A DNA stretch of 64,000 nt from VRUE01 sp963817905 (lineage in GTDB: Bacteria > Actinomycetota > Thermoleophilia > Solirubrobacterales > 70-9): positions 868,001 to 932,000 of the forward strand of contig CAWFPS010000003.1 of assembly GCA_963817905.1 (NCBI GenBank). The letters run 5' to 3'. A program made the translations under genes and the position numbers. This document shows, piece after piece, positions 24,202 to 33,831 of the stretch; the first letter of the stretch is position 1; the number at the start of each line of letters is the position of its first letter. The notes under the pieces are model-generated. The model was given only the letters and a program-made list of their open reading frames with translations. It was not told where the DNA came from and ran no database searches.

Positions 24202-25479
24202 TCACGCTTTGGCGGTGCCTGCCTCGTCCGCCCCATGGCTCTCGAAGGCAACCGACATCCGCTCGAGCTCCGCGCGCGACAGGCCAGCCGCGGCAGCCTC
24301 GGACTTCCATTCGGCCGTGGCCGCGCGTACCTGCGCGACGATCTCCTCCGCCTCCCCCTCGCCAAGGCGGTAAAGGCCGGCGGTCCCGAGAACCGCGTCC
24401 AGATCCGCAGCGCGCACGGATCCATCGATGCTGAGGCTGTGCTCCCCCGGGTACGGAGAGGGGTTGACGTCGAAGGCCGGAGCTAGGCGCCACCCCGCCG
24501 CGGTGCGCAAAAAGCCATGGTTGCGGAGGTGATCGTCGTGATTGGCGACGAGCACATTGAAAGCGAGACGGCGGAAGAGCTGCTCGAGGTCCGCCTCGAT
24601 CGCGGCCGGGTCGCCGAAGCTCTCGATCGCCCGGACGATATCCGGGTAGCTCGCTCCGGGCTCGTTGTCGCGCCTCCCCGCCAGCGTCATCGCCGAGGCA
24701 TACAGGCGGCGCTCTTCCCCGCGCCGGTCGAAGCGCCGAGTGCAGTAGGTCCGGTGGGCGGCACCGAGCGCGAGCAGCTTCGGCTCGGGTATCTCGATCC
24801 CGGCGCGGGAGGCCAGGCGGGCGGTGACGTACTCCCATGCGCCAAGGTCGTAGCGGTCCTCGCGAGAGGGGAACTTAGCGATCCACAGTGCGCCGTCCTC
24901 ATCGGCGTAGTTGGCCTTTGGCCGGGCGCCCCCGAGCGAGCTGCCGGGGGCGATCAGCATCGCGATCCAGCGCTCCTCCTCGCTGCCGGCCTCGGGCAGC
25001 CCACGCTCCGCCTCGCTCGCCCAATGCTCCAGCTCGCGCAGGCGCGCGAGCGGCGGGATCGCCAGCGGCTCGTCATCGAGGAAAACACCATCGCTCGCGC
25101 GCGCGATGCGCAGCGCACCTATGCGGACGCGATCGTTGACGCCGACCAGGAAGTCCCAGTCGTCGAGTTGGCGCGGTGTCCTTTTCTCCCTCCTGGCCCT
25201 CAGCGCCTCGCACCGCTCGAGCAGGGTGCGGCCCCAGCGGTCCGGCGCCGCGTCGGCGAAGATCCCAGGCAGTGCCGGCGGATACTGCTCTCCCTCGTAG
25301 AGGGAGAGCGAGGGATCGAGCGCAAACGCGTCCGGCGCCGCGACCCACCCGGGCTCGTAGGCAAAGGAGATGACGCCCTGCGTGCCGGCTCGCTCGCGGC
25401 CCAGGGCACCCGCCACCCGGTGCGCCCCCAGCTCGGCGGCATCGAGGTGGACGACGACTCGGTCGCGGGAATCGATCAA
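24202..25479 (-). CDS. hipA: HipA-type serine/threonine kinase toxin
   Basis: 425 residues. N-terminal HipA_N domain (FAYEPGWVAAPDAFALDPSL, PGIFADAAPDRWGRTLL), then the kinase: Gly-rich APGSSLGGARPKA with the Lys in LWIAKFPS, catalytic loop NVLVANHDDHLRNHGF and metal-binding LAPAFDVNP. Escherichia coli HipA phosphorylates glutamyl-tRNA synthetase and induces dormancy; the target here is not known. Key catalytic residues appear intact. It overlaps hipB by 4 bp (ATGA). Confidence 0.93.
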   Translation of the reverse strand: MIDSRDRVVVHLDAAELGAHRVAGALGRERAGTQGVISFAYEPGWVAAPDAFALDPSLSLYEGEQYPPALPGIFADAAPDRWGRTLLERCEALRARREKRTPRQLDDWDFLVGVNDRVRIGALRIARASDGVFLDDEPLAIPPLARLRELEHWASEAERGLPEAGSEEERWIAMLIAPGSSLGGARPKANYADEDGALWIAKFPSREDRYDLGAWEYVTARLASRAGIEIPEPKLLALGAAHRTYCTRRFDRRGEERRLYASAMTLAGRRDNEPGASYPDIVRAIESFGDPAAIEADLEQLFRRLAFNVLVANHDDHLRNHGFLRTAAGWRLAPAFDVNPSPYPGEHSLSIDGSVRAADLDAVLGTAGLYRLGEGEAEEIVAQVRAATAEWKSEAAAAGLSRAELERMSVAFESHGADEAGTAKA

Positions 25480-25796
25480 CGGGCTCGCTTGGCTGAGGGC
25501 CGGCGCGGACGAGACAGGTGGACGTCCTGGAGGCGCTTGCCCAGCTCGTCATCGCGGGCGAGCTGGTCGAGGTCCTCGTCGAGACCGAGGATGGCCAGTA
25601 CCCGCGCCAGCAGGCCAAGGCTGGCCGAGAGGTCGCCCTGCTCGAGGCGGGTCAGAGTGCCACGGGCGACGCCAACGCGGTCAGCCAGCTCGCTGAGTGA
25701 CATGCGCCGGCGCAGGCGGGCAAGGCGCAGGCGCTCGCCGAGCGCCTCGGCGCGACGCTGAGTCTGTGGGTAGAGAGGGTAGGAATTGCGTGGCAT
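25476..25796 (-). CDS. hipB: HipB-type antitoxin, XRE family
   Basis: 106 residues from the ATG at 25796 (MPRNSYPLYPQTQRR). HTH at about 18-75: EALGERLRLARLRRRMSLSE, LADRVGVARGTLTRLEQGD, LGLLARVLAILGL. The C-terminal tail is basic. An upstream ATG at 25823 lies inside the operator. The chosen ATG has no Shine-Dalgarno but lies about 7 nt after a good -10, so a leaderless mRNA is likely. Confidence 0.9.
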   Translation of the reverse strand: MPRNSYPLYPQTQRRAEALGERLRLARLRRRMSLSELADRVGVARGTLTRLEQGDLSASLGLLARVLAILGLDEDLDQLARDDELGKRLQDVHLSRPRRPSAKRAR

Positions 25797-25797
25797 G

Positions 25798-25842
25798 TTC
25801 AATAGATTAACCACTATCGACACTAATGATCAATCTATTGAA
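25798..25842 (-). promoter_or_regulatory. hipBA promoter and operator
   Basis: Perfect 11-bp arms TTCAATAGATT (25798-25808) and AATCTATTGAA (25832-25842) flank a 23-bp spacer. On the minus strand TTGATC (25828-25833) and TAATCT (25804-25809), 18 bp apart, form a -35/-10 pair whose boxes each overlap one arm. HipB binding would occlude the promoter. Confidence 0.75.
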
Positions 25843-25868
25843 CAGAACACCAAATTTCGTGCCCCCTT

Positions 25869-28800
25869 TCAGCGGGCCGCGAGCGTCAGCTTGCGGGGGC
25901 CGCGGCTGAAGCCGGCCTCGAGCAGGATCTCCTCCTGGCCGGAGCCGATCACCGGGTCGCCGTCCAGCTTCTCGAGGGCGAGCTTGGGAAGGCGGCCGGC
26001 GCTGACCTCCTTGGCCAGGGCACCGATGGCCGCGGCGAGCTCCTCCTCGCTCAGCTCAACCAGGCGGACGATGCCGCGGCCTCCCCGCTCTACGTAGATC
26101 ACCGGGGCGCCGTCGCGGGTGAGGACATGTGCGCCGGGGGCGCGGGCGGGGCGGCGGCCGCTGGGCGGTTTCGGCCAGGGCAGGGAGGTGCCGTAGGGGT
26201 TTGCCGGGTCGACCGCCGAGAGGAGCAGGAAGGAGCCGTCCTCATAGGGCAGCGAGCGCAGCCGCTCAACCGCGCCGGGCAGGGCGAACTGGGCGCCGCC
26301 GAGGCCCTCGACGAAGTAGCCGCGGCGGGCCGTGCCGAGCAGCTCGAGGTTGCCGAGCTCGGCGTAGACGCTGGCGAAGCCGCCGGGGATGCCCTCGGCG
26401 AGGACAGTCTCGCGGGTGACGATGCCATAGCGCTCCAGCATCAGCTCGGCCTGGGCGCGCAGGCGCGGCCCGCTGGCCGGGGCGTTCTCGAACAGTGGCG
26501 CGGTCAGCGACCAGCGACCCTGAACCGCGGCGCCGGCGGCGCGGCGACGGGCGAAGCGGCGGCCGCGCTGCTCCGGCGGCGGGGTGGCGCGGCGGCGCGG
26601 CGAGCGCAGCGGCGAGAAGGCGTCGTTGGTCACCTCTCCCGCCCAGGCGAGGTCCCACAGAGCGGTGTGCAGCTCCTCGGGCGGGTGGTCGAGATCGGCG
26701 AGCAGGTCGAGCCAGAAGTCGGGGCCGGCGGCGAGGCGCTCGCGGATCGCGTCGTGGACCTCGCCCTCGGGCGACTCCAGTTTCGCGTTGGCCGGTGGCG
26801 GGCCGGCGAGGCGAACGTCATCGCGGAAATAGAGGGCGACGCGGCCGTCGCTGCGCCCGCGGGCGCCGGCGCCGATCCAGACCACCTCGCCGCTGGTGCA
26901 GAGTTCGTCGAGCCAGGTCTGGGAGTAGGCGCCGAGCCGACGCGGCAGCACGTCGGCCTCCCAGACTTTCGGGGTCAGGGCGACCCCCTGCAGCGGCACC
27001 AGCGCCTCGCGCAGGCGGTCAGGACCGGCGCCCGCGGCGCGGTGCGCGTCGACGTTCTGCCAGCTGGGCAGGAAGCGGGCGAAGCGGTCGCGACCCGCCG
27101 GCTCGACTTCGCGCCGCAGGTGGGCGAGGCTGGCGCGGCGCACGCGGCGCAGCACGTCGGCGTCGCACCACTCGCGCTCGGAGCCGCCGGGGAGCAGCTC
27201 GCCGCGGATCACCGTGCCGCCGCGCTCCAGCTCGCGCAATGCCGGGGTGGGGTCGACGCCGTAGCGGGCGGTGAGCTGCGCGGTCGGGAAGGGACCGTGA
27301 GTGCGGGCGTAGCGGCGCACGACGGCGAGGAGCGGGTCCGGCTCCTCGGCGAGGAAGCTCTCCGGCAGCCCGGCGGGCGGCGGCACACCGAGCGCGTCGC
27401 GGTAGATCCCCGCCTGCTCGCCGGCGATATAGCGCTCCTCGCCGGCGATGCGGACCAGGGCGACGCGGCGCTCGGCGACGAGCTTCTCCAGCATCGAGGC
27501 GGCCGAGTACCCCTCGGCGACGCGCTCCTCGCACTCCGCCGCGGTCAGGTCGCCGACGTTGCGCAGGACCTGCTGCAGGGCGTCACGGTCCCCCGCCCGT
27601 CCCGCCTCGGTGCGGTGCTGGAGCTGCGCCTCGACCTCTTCCAGGGCCTCGGGGTCGATCAGCTCGCGCAACTCCTCCTGGCCGAGCAGCTCGCGCAGCA
27701 GGTCGCGGTCCAAAGCCAGGGCCGCAGCGCGGCGCTCGGCGTTGGGCGTGTCCCCCTCATACATGTAGGTGGCGACGTAGTCGAAGAGCAGCGAGGAGGC
27801 GAAGGGCGAGGCGGTCGGCGTCTCGACTTCGACCAGGCTGAGCTTGCGCGAGTGCAGGTCGCCCAGCAGCTCGCTGAGCGAGGGCAGGTCGAGCACGTCG
27901 CGCAGGACCTCGCGGTAGGTCTCCAGCACGACCGGGAAGCGAGGGAAGTCGCGGGCGACCTCGAGCAGGCTCTGCGCCTTGAGCCGCTGCTGCCACAGCG
28001 GCGTGCGCTTGCCGGGATAGGCGCGGGGCAGGAGCAGTGAGCGGGCGGCGTTCTCACGGAAGTGGGAGCCGAAGAGGGCCGAGCCGGCCAGCTCGCCGAC
28101 AATCAGCTCCTCGACCTCGTCGGGCTCGAGCAGGACCAGGTCGGCGGGCGGTGGCTCGTCGGCGTCGGGGAGGTGGATAACGATGCCGTCGTCGGACCAG
28201 ATCGCGTCGGCCTCGAGCTCGCGCTCAGAGCGGATCTTGGCCGCCAGCGCCAGGCCCCAGGCAGCGTGGACGCGACCACCGTAGGGCGAGAGGATGCAGA
28301 GCCGCCAGTCGCCGATCTCGTCGCGGAAGCGCTCGACCACGATCGTCTCGTCGGAGGGGACGACGCGGGTTGCGGCCTGCTGCTCGCGCAGGTAGGCGAC
28401 GAGGTTCTCGGCGGCGCGGCGGTCGAGGTCGTACTCGGCGGCGAGTTCCTTCGGCTCGCGCGAGACCGCCTCGCGGGCGAAGGCGCCGATCGCCTTGCCC
28501 AGCTCGGCGGGGCGACCGATCCCGTCTCCCTTCCAGAAGGGGACGGCGCCGGGGACACCCGGCGCCGGGGTGACGATGACGCGGTCGCGGGTGATCTCCT
28601 CGATCCGCCAGGTGGTCGCGCCGAGCAGGAAGGTCTGGCCGGGGCGGGCCTCGTAGACCATCTCCTCGTCGAGCTCGCCGACGCGGCGGCCGTCGGGAAG
28701 GTGGACGCCGTAGAGGCCGCGATCGGGGATCGTGCCGGCGTTGGTGACGACCAGCGAGCGGGCGCCTTTGCGGCCGTGCATGGTGCCCTTGGCGCGGTCC

Positions 28801-30521
28801 CAGACGATCCGCGGGCGCAGCTCGGCGAAGCGGTCGGATGGGTAGCGGCCGTCGAGCATGTCGAGCACGTTCTCCAGCTGTTCGCGGGAGAGGTCGCGGA
28901 AGGGCTCCGAGGCAGTGACGAGGCGCTCGACCTCGTCGACCTCCCACTCGTCGAGAGCGGCCATCGCGACGAGCTGCTGGGCCAGCACATCGAGCGGGTT
29001 CTGCGGGATCACCGTCTCCTCGATCGCGCCTTCGCGCATGCGCTTGGCGACAACGGCGCACTCGAGCAGGTCGGCGCGGAACTTGGGGAAGATGCGGCCG
29101 CGGCTGACCTCACCGAGCGAGTGCCCGGCGCGGCCGACCCGCTGCAGCCCGCGGCTGACCGACTTAGGCGACTCGACCTGGATCACCAGGTCGACGGCGC
29201 CCATGTCTATGCCCAGCTCCAGGGAAGACGTCGCGACTAGGCAGGGGAGTTGACCGGACTTCAAGAGCTCCTCTACGACCGTGCGCTCCTCGTGGGAGAG
29301 CGAGCCGTGGTGGGCACGGGCAATTTCCTCGATGGCGTCCGGGCCGGCGGGTCCTGTCGCCGCAGGGGACCCCCCACCCCTTCCGGTCGCTAAAGCGTCC
29401 TCAGGGGCGAGCCCCCCTACGGCGCCACCCCCCGGCAGAGGCGCATTTCCGGCATGCTCGGTGGCCGGGAGCTCTTGGTGAGGTTCGTCTAGGTGTAGCT
29501 CGTTCAGGCGCTTTGCCAGGCGCTCTGAGGCGCGGCGGTTGTTGACGAAGATGATCGTCGACGTGTGTTCTCTTACGAGCTTCAGAAGCTCGGGGTAGAT
29601 CGCGGGCCAGATCGAGCGGACATGGACGAGGGGCTCGCCGTCGTTTGGGGTGCCGTCCTCGCTTGGGTAGGAGGGCGCCCCCGGTTCGGCCATGTCCTCC
29701 ACGGGGACCACGATCTCCAGGTCGAGCTTCTTAGCTATCCCCGCATCGACGATCTTGCACTTGCGCTTGGGCCCAACCAAGAATCCAGCTATCCGCTCCA
29801 ACGGGCGCTGAGTTGCTGACAGGCCAATCCGCTGAAGCCCGTGCGCACCTGCGGCGGGTGGCGTGGACTCGGGGGGGCCGAGAACGGAGGCGGAGCCCCC
29901 GCCCGCAGGCCCCCCCGAGGCCGCGTCGCCCGCCGCCCGACCGCCACCGTCCTTCACCAGATGCTCCAACCGCTCCAAACTCAGCGCCAGGTGAGACCCC
30001 CGCTTGGACTGGGCCACCGCATGAATCTCGTCGACGATCACCGCCTCGGCGGTGCCGAAGATCTCGCGGACCCCCGAGGAGAGCATCAGGTAGAGCGACT
30101 CGGGAGTGGTGATGAGGATGTCCGGTGGCTTTTTCCGCATCGCCCGCCGCTCCGACTGCGGCGTGTCCCCGGTCCGCAGCCCAACCGAGATATCGGCGCC
30201 GATCCCGCGCAGCGGCGCCCGCAGGTTGCGCTCGATGTCGTAGGAGAGCGCCTTCATCGGCGAGACGTAGACGAGCCGGACGCCGCTGCCCAAATCGTCG
30301 CGCCGCGAGAGCTTGTCGATCCCCCAGAGGAAGCTGGCGAGCGTCTTTCCCGAACCCGTAGGGGCGCAGATCAGCGTGTTGGCACCACTCGATATCGCCT
30401 CCCAACCGCCCGCCTGCGCAGGCGTCGGCCCCTCGAAGGAGGCCTCGAACCAGCGCCTTACCGGGGCGCTGAACGGCGCCAGCGGGTCAGATCCCGCACT
30501 CGTTTTCGCATCGGTGGCCAA
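25869..30521 (-). CDS. lhr: Lhr-type DEAD/DEAH helicase, full length
   Basis: 1550 residues, the full Lhr length. RecA1: Q-motif region FEGPTPAQAGGWEAI, Walker A APTGSGKT, motif II VIVDEIHA, motif III GLSATQRP. RecA2 has ARAHHGSLSHEERTVVE and QRVGRAGHS. These are followed by winged helix, Lhr domain 4 and a long C-terminal region ending in the AlkZ/DUF-type fold. Lhr is a 3'-5' DNA/RNA-DNA helicase of DNA repair induced by mitomycin C in mycobacteria. Oddities are two Gly/Ala/Pro-rich insertions in the helicase core near residues 200 and 360, absent from typical Lhr alignments as I know them. Confidence 0.93.
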   Translation of the reverse strand: MATDAKTSAGSDPLAPFSAPVRRWFEASFEGPTPAQAGGWEAISSGANTLICAPTGSGKTLASFLWGIDKLSRRDDLGSGVRLVYVSPMKALSYDIERNLRAPLRGIGADISVGLRTGDTPQSERRAMRKKPPDILITTPESLYLMLSSGVREIFGTAEAVIVDEIHAVAQSKRGSHLALSLERLEHLVKDGGGRAAGDAASGGPAGGGSASVLGPPESTPPAAGAHGLQRIGLSATQRPLERIAGFLVGPKRKCKIVDAGIAKKLDLEIVVPVEDMAEPGAPSYPSEDGTPNDGEPLVHVRSIWPAIYPELLKLVREHTSTIIFVNNRRASERLAKRLNELHLDEPHQELPATEHAGNAPLPGGGAVGGLAPEDALATGRGGGSPAATGPAGPDAIEEIARAHHGSLSHEERTVVEELLKSGQLPCLVATSSLELGIDMGAVDLVIQVESPKSVSRGLQRVGRAGHSLGEVSRGRIFPKFRADLLECAVVAKRMREGAIEETVIPQNPLDVLAQQLVAMAALDEWEVDEVERLVTASEPFRDLSREQLENVLDMLDGRYPSDRFAELRPRIVWDRAKGTMHGRKGARSLVVTNAGTIPDRGLYGVHLPDGRRVGELDEEMVYEARPGQTFLLGATTWRIEEITRDRVIVTPAPGVPGAVPFWKGDGIGRPAELGKAIGAFAREAVSREPKELAAEYDLDRRAAENLVAYLREQQAATRVVPSDETIVVERFRDEIGDWRLCILSPYGGRVHAAWGLALAAKIRSERELEADAIWSDDGIVIHLPDADEPPPADLVLLEPDEVEELIVGELAGSALFGSHFRENAARSLLLPRAYPGKRTPLWQQRLKAQSLLEVARDFPRFPVVLETYREVLRDVLDLPSLSELLGDLHSRKLSLVEVETPTASPFASSLLFDYVATYMYEGDTPNAERRAAALALDRDLLRELLGQEELRELIDPEALEEVEAQLQHRTEAGRAGDRDALQQVLRNVGDLTAAECEERVAEGYSAASMLEKLVAERRVALVRIAGEERYIAGEQAGIYRDALGVPPPAGLPESFLAEEPDPLLAVVRRYARTHGPFPTAQLTARYGVDPTPALRELERGGTVIRGELLPGGSEREWCDADVLRRVRRASLAHLRREVEPAGRDRFARFLPSWQNVDAHRAAGAGPDRLREALVPLQGVALTPKVWEADVLPRRLGAYSQTWLDELCTSGEVVWIGAGARGRSDGRVALYFRDDVRLAGPPPANAKLESPEGEVHDAIRERLAAGPDFWLDLLADLDHPPEELHTALWDLAWAGEVTNDAFSPLRSPRRRATPPPEQRGRRFARRRAAGAAVQGRWSLTAPLFENAPASGPRLRAQAELMLERYGIVTRETVLAEGIPGGFASVYAELGNLELLGTARRGYFVEGLGGAQFALPGAVERLRSLPYEDGSFLLLSAVDPANPYGTSLPWPKPPSGRRPARAPGAHVLTRDGAPVIYVERGGRGIVRLVELSEEELAAAIGALAKEVSAGRLPKLALEKLDGDPVIGSGQEEILLEAGFSRGPRKLTLAAR

Positions 30522-30576
30522 CCCACCGATCTTACGCTCCGCCGCAACTTAGACTTGCCGTATCGAGGCCGGGACC

Positions 30577-31155
30577 GTGAGCACCAACTACGAGAAGTTC
30601 CAGACCGGCAACCCGGTGGTGAGGCGGATGATCGACCACTTCTACGCCCAGTTGGGCTCGGTCGTCGATCCCCTCGATTCGGGCTCGGTCCTCGATGCCG
30701 GCTGCGGGGAGGGTGAGACCCTCGCCCGGCTCGAGAGTCTGCCGCAGGACAGCATTGCCGCAATCGACCTGAGCGAAGAGGCCGTTCTCCACACCAAACG
30801 CCGCATCCCCTGGGCCGATGCCTCGGTCGCCAGCGTCACCGAACTCCCTTTCGACGACGACAGCTTCGACCTCGTCCTCTGCCTCGAGGTACTGGAGCAC
30901 CTGCCCGAGCCCGACGCGGCGCTGGCTGAGCTATCGCGGGTGAGCGCAGGCGATGTGATCGTCTCCGTGCCCCACGAGCCCTGGTTTAGGCTCGGCAGCC
31001 TGCTGCGCGGAAAGTACGTCAGCGGGCTCGGCAATCACCCCGAGCACGTCAACCACTGGAACCGCCGCACCCTGCCCGCCCTGCTGGAGACCCACTTCCA
31101 GGAGGTCAGGCTTAGTGGAGCGTTCCCGTGGCTGATTGCTCACTGCCGGGCCTGA
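30577..31155 (+). CDS. Class I SAM-dependent methyltransferase
   Basis: 192 residues from a GTG start. SAM motif I VLDAGCGEGETLARL, acidic strand 2 (IAAIDLSEEAVLHTKRR) and motif IV FDLVLCLEVLEHLPEPDAAL belong to the UbiE/Methyltransf_11 type. The downstream motif DVIVSVPHEPWFRLGSLLRG and NHWNRRTLPALLE are typical of glycan or lipid-linked methyltransferases near polysaccharide genes. Substrate unknown. Its 3' end overlaps the convergent GT2 gene by 44 bp. Confidence 0.9.
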   Translation: MSTNYEKFQTGNPVVRRMIDHFYAQLGSVVDPLDSGSVLDAGCGEGETLARLESLPQDSIAAIDLSEEAVLHTKRRIPWADASVASVTELPFDDDSFDLVLCLEVLEHLPEPDAALAELSRVSAGDVIVSVPHEPWFRLGSLLRGKYVSGLGNHPEHVNHWNRRTLPALLETHFQEVRLSGAFPWLIAHCRA

Positions 31156-32125
31156 TCCCAGCGTCAGCAGGCGCTTTCGGGTCGAGCACCTTTGCGATCT
31201 GCGTCGGCTCGAGCGCCGAGCCTGAGATGCGGCGCCGGTTGACGACGACCATCTGGGCGAGCAGGCCAAAGGTCAGTAGCTGAACGCCGACGACAATCAG
31301 CAGCAGGCCGAGGAAGAGCAGCGGTCGCCCTCCGATCGCCTGCCCGGCAATCTTGACGACAAGCAGATAGAACTCGATCACGAGCCCGACAAGGGTGAGG
31401 CTGAGGCCAACGCCCCCGAACAGGTGCAGCGGCCGGTCCTGGTAGCGGCCGATGAAGACAACCGTGAGCAGATCGAGCGCCCCGCGCAGGTAGCGCTCGA
31501 TTCCGAACCGCGAGCGGCCGTGGCGTCGCGGCCGGTGATTGATCGGAACCTCGGCCACGCGCCATCCCTGCTGTGAGGCGAGGACCGGCATATAGCGGTG
31601 CAGCTCGCCGTAGACTTCCAGCGAACGGGCGCACTCGCCGCGGTAGGCCTTGAAGCCGCAGTTCATATCGTGCATCGAAACCCCGGTGAGCCACCCCGTA
31701 ATCCGGTTGAAGATCTTGGACGCGACGCGCCGTGAGAGCGGATCCTGGCGGTCCTGCTTCCAGCCGCTGGCAAGGTCGGCGCCCGCGTCGAGGCAGGCAA
31801 GCAGAGTGGGGATGTCGGCAGGGTCGTCCTGACCGTCGCCGTCGATGGTCACGATCGTGGCGCCCTCACTGAACTCGAAACCAGCCGCCAAAGCCGCCGA
31901 CTTGCCGAAGTTACTCCGCAGCCTCAGGCCTCGCAGCCAGGGACGGCTGGCACCAAGCTCTTCGATCAGTTCGAAAGTGCCGTCGGTGGAACCGTCGTCA
32001 ACCACCATCGCCTCCCAACTCACACCGAGGGCGTGACACGCCTGTCCCACCCCGTCCACCAGGTCCGGCAACGCCTCGCGCTCATTCAGTGCCGGTATGA
32101 CGATCGAGAGATCGAGTTGGCTCAT
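31112..32125 (-). CDS. GT2 glycosyltransferase, polyprenyl-phosphate sugar type
   Basis: 337 residues from the ATG at 32125. GT-A domain LDLSIVIPALNEREALPDLV, VVDDGSTDGTFELI, the DxD region VTIDGDGQDDPADI and acceptor region MHDMNCGFKAYRGE. Two C-terminal hydrophobic segments (LFGGVGLSLTLVGLVIEFYL, LLFLGLLLIVVGVQLLTFG) anchor it. This is the DPM1/GtrB/ArnC architecture: sugar transfer from a nucleotide donor to undecaprenyl or polyprenyl phosphate, supplying GT-C enzymes such as the membrane protein encoded just upstream, with which it overlaps by 4 bp. Confidence 0.92.
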   Translation of the reverse strand: MSQLDLSIVIPALNEREALPDLVDGVGQACHALGVSWEAMVVDDGSTDGTFELIEELGASRPWLRGLRLRSNFGKSAALAAGFEFSEGATIVTIDGDGQDDPADIPTLLACLDAGADLASGWKQDRQDPLSRRVASKIFNRITGWLTGVSMHDMNCGFKAYRGECARSLEVYGELHRYMPVLASQQGWRVAEVPINHRPRRHGRSRFGIERYLRGALDLLTVVFIGRYQDRPLHLFGGVGLSLTLVGLVIEFYLLVVKIAGQAIGGRPLLFLGLLLIVVGVQLLTFGLLAQMVVVNRRRISGSALEPTQIAKVLDPKAPADAGIRPGSEQSATGTLH

Positions 32126-33819
32126 CGCAGAGAGCACACCTTAAGCGGTGCCGCCGGGGCATCGACCAGCCACGGCGCCGCGGCCCGGTCGGGCGGGATG
32201 CGCAGGAGCGCGGGCTGCCCAGGCTCCAGCGTTCCCACCCCGAAGGTGATACTGCCAAAACGGCGTACCGCGACTTCGGTCGCGCCCAGGTCCGTACTCA
32301 GCAGCACCCGGCCGCGCGGCACCCGAGCGGCAACCCCCGGCGGGGTCGTCCGGCAGGCGACGCCCGAAGCGGACGGTCCCGCCGGCACGAGCTTCAAGTC
32401 CAACGCCCCGACGAGCATCGCGTCAGCCTGCGCGCCGGCGGGTTCGCCGTGGGCGCGGAGTTCAGCGGCCGTGTAACCGAGTCCCCCGTCGCGCTCGGTG
32501 ACGGTGCGGTATTCCCTCGAGACCGATCGGCCGTCCGGAAGTGTGCTGAACGCGACGGCGAGCGGCGATTGTTCTTCCACCAGGGGCAGCGTCACCCCGC
32601 TCAGCGGCCGAGGGTAGAAATGCGCAAGGGCATTGCGGTCGGCCAGCTCCAACCCGGTAAAGGCGGCCCGTGTCTGAACAGCGCTGATGTCCCGAAATTC
32701 GGCTGCCTGATCCCGCAACTCAGTCGCATTGACGGCAAGGCCCCCCAGGGCCACCGCGTACAGGCCATAAACTGCCGCCCGGGACCAGTTCATGCCGGCT
32801 GCGGCCTCGGCAGCCACCACGAGCACGACGATCGTTACCGGAAAGACATATCTAGGATCGTCCGGCCGCCGCCAGCCGGGGTCGTAAACCAAGACCTCCA
32901 GTATCCAGAGGGCAAGTACGACTGCGAGCGCCATCCAAAGCGTGTGCGGGATAGGCCGTCGACCGAGTCTCCAGCCGAGCGCCACAAGTGCCAGCGCAGC
33001 GAACGCGAGGCCAACTGGGGGTGGCGGAGCGGCCGCGGAGAACTGATAGCCAAACCCAGAGAGGGCGTCGAGAACCGTACTCAGGGACTGAAACGCCCAC
33101 GATGGAAACAGCAGGGCATGCTGCAACGACGCGCTGCTTTCGCCGTTGCTGCCGGTGCCAAGCGACCACAGCCACCATGCCAAGTAGAGCGCCGCCGGGA
33201 CGGCAACTATCCAGATCCGCCGCAACCGATTGCCGCCCAGGAGGATCCCGACTGCGGCGCCGACGACGAAGGCAAGGGCTACGGAGTAGCTGGCGACCCC
33301 GATGCAGAGTAGGGCGCACGCGCTCGCATTGCCCCGCCGATCGCCACGTTCGAGTGCAAGCAGCGCGCCGAGACCGCACGCCACGGACAGCAGGACGATG
33401 AACCCGTTGCCGAATATCACGTGCTCCGAGTCGCTTCCAAATAGAAGGAGTACCAGGCTCGGCGCCAGGGCAACGAGATGGCCGACGCGGCGGCTCGCGT
33501 ATACAAAGAAGATGCCGACCGTCAGCAGGACAGTGCCAAGCGTGAGCAACCGGAAGGGCAGGTAGGAAATACCAAACGCTTCGAAGAGAACCTGGTAGAC
33601 GACGCGCGCGGTGAGGATCAAGTGGCCCTCATGCGGCTGCAGGGCGTCGCTCAAGGAGAAGCGCGGACTCGAGATCAGAATCGCGAGCTCGTCGGACCAG
33701 AACGTCGTGCCTCGTCCGAACCAAAGGATCAGTGCCGCGGCTAGCGCCATGACGCAGGCAAGCGCCGACCAGGTCCAGCGTTTTTCGTCGCCCCAACTCG
33801 CGGGCCAAGCGTCCCGCAT
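32122..33819 (-). CDS. Multi-pass membrane protein, GT-C/PMT-like
   Basis: 565 residues with about ten membrane segments in the first 370 and a soluble C-terminal domain. FWSDELAILISSPRFSL soon after the first helix carries the Asp-Glu pair expected of GT-C glycosyltransferases in the first outer loop. It is followed by HEGHLILTARVVYQVLF. Overlap with the polyprenyl-phosphate glycosyltransferase supports transfer of that lipid-linked sugar outside the membrane. Family assignment is by architecture, not by a specific motif. Confidence 0.75.
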   Translation of the reverse strand: MRDAWPASWGDEKRWTWSALACVMALAAALILWFGRGTTFWSDELAILISSPRFSLSDALQPHEGHLILTARVVYQVLFEAFGISYLPFRLLTLGTVLLTVGIFFVYASRRVGHLVALAPSLVLLLFGSDSEHVIFGNGFIVLLSVACGLGALLALERGDRRGNASACALLCIGVASYSVALAFVVGAAVGILLGGNRLRRIWIVAVPAALYLAWWLWSLGTGSNGESSASLQHALLFPSWAFQSLSTVLDALSGFGYQFSAAAPPPPVGLAFAALALVALGWRLGRRPIPHTLWMALAVVLALWILEVLVYDPGWRRPDDPRYVFPVTIVVLVVAAEAAAGMNWSRAAVYGLYAVALGGLAVNATELRDQAAEFRDISAVQTRAAFTGLELADRNALAHFYPRPLSGVTLPLVEEQSPLAVAFSTLPDGRSVSREYRTVTERDGGLGYTAAELRAHGEPAGAQADAMLVGALDLKLVPAGPSASGVACRTTPPGVAARVPRGRVLLSTDLGATEVAVRRFGSITFGVGTLEPGQPALLRIPPDRAAAPWLVDAPAAPLKVCSLR

Positions 33820-33831
33820 CGGGCGTGACGC

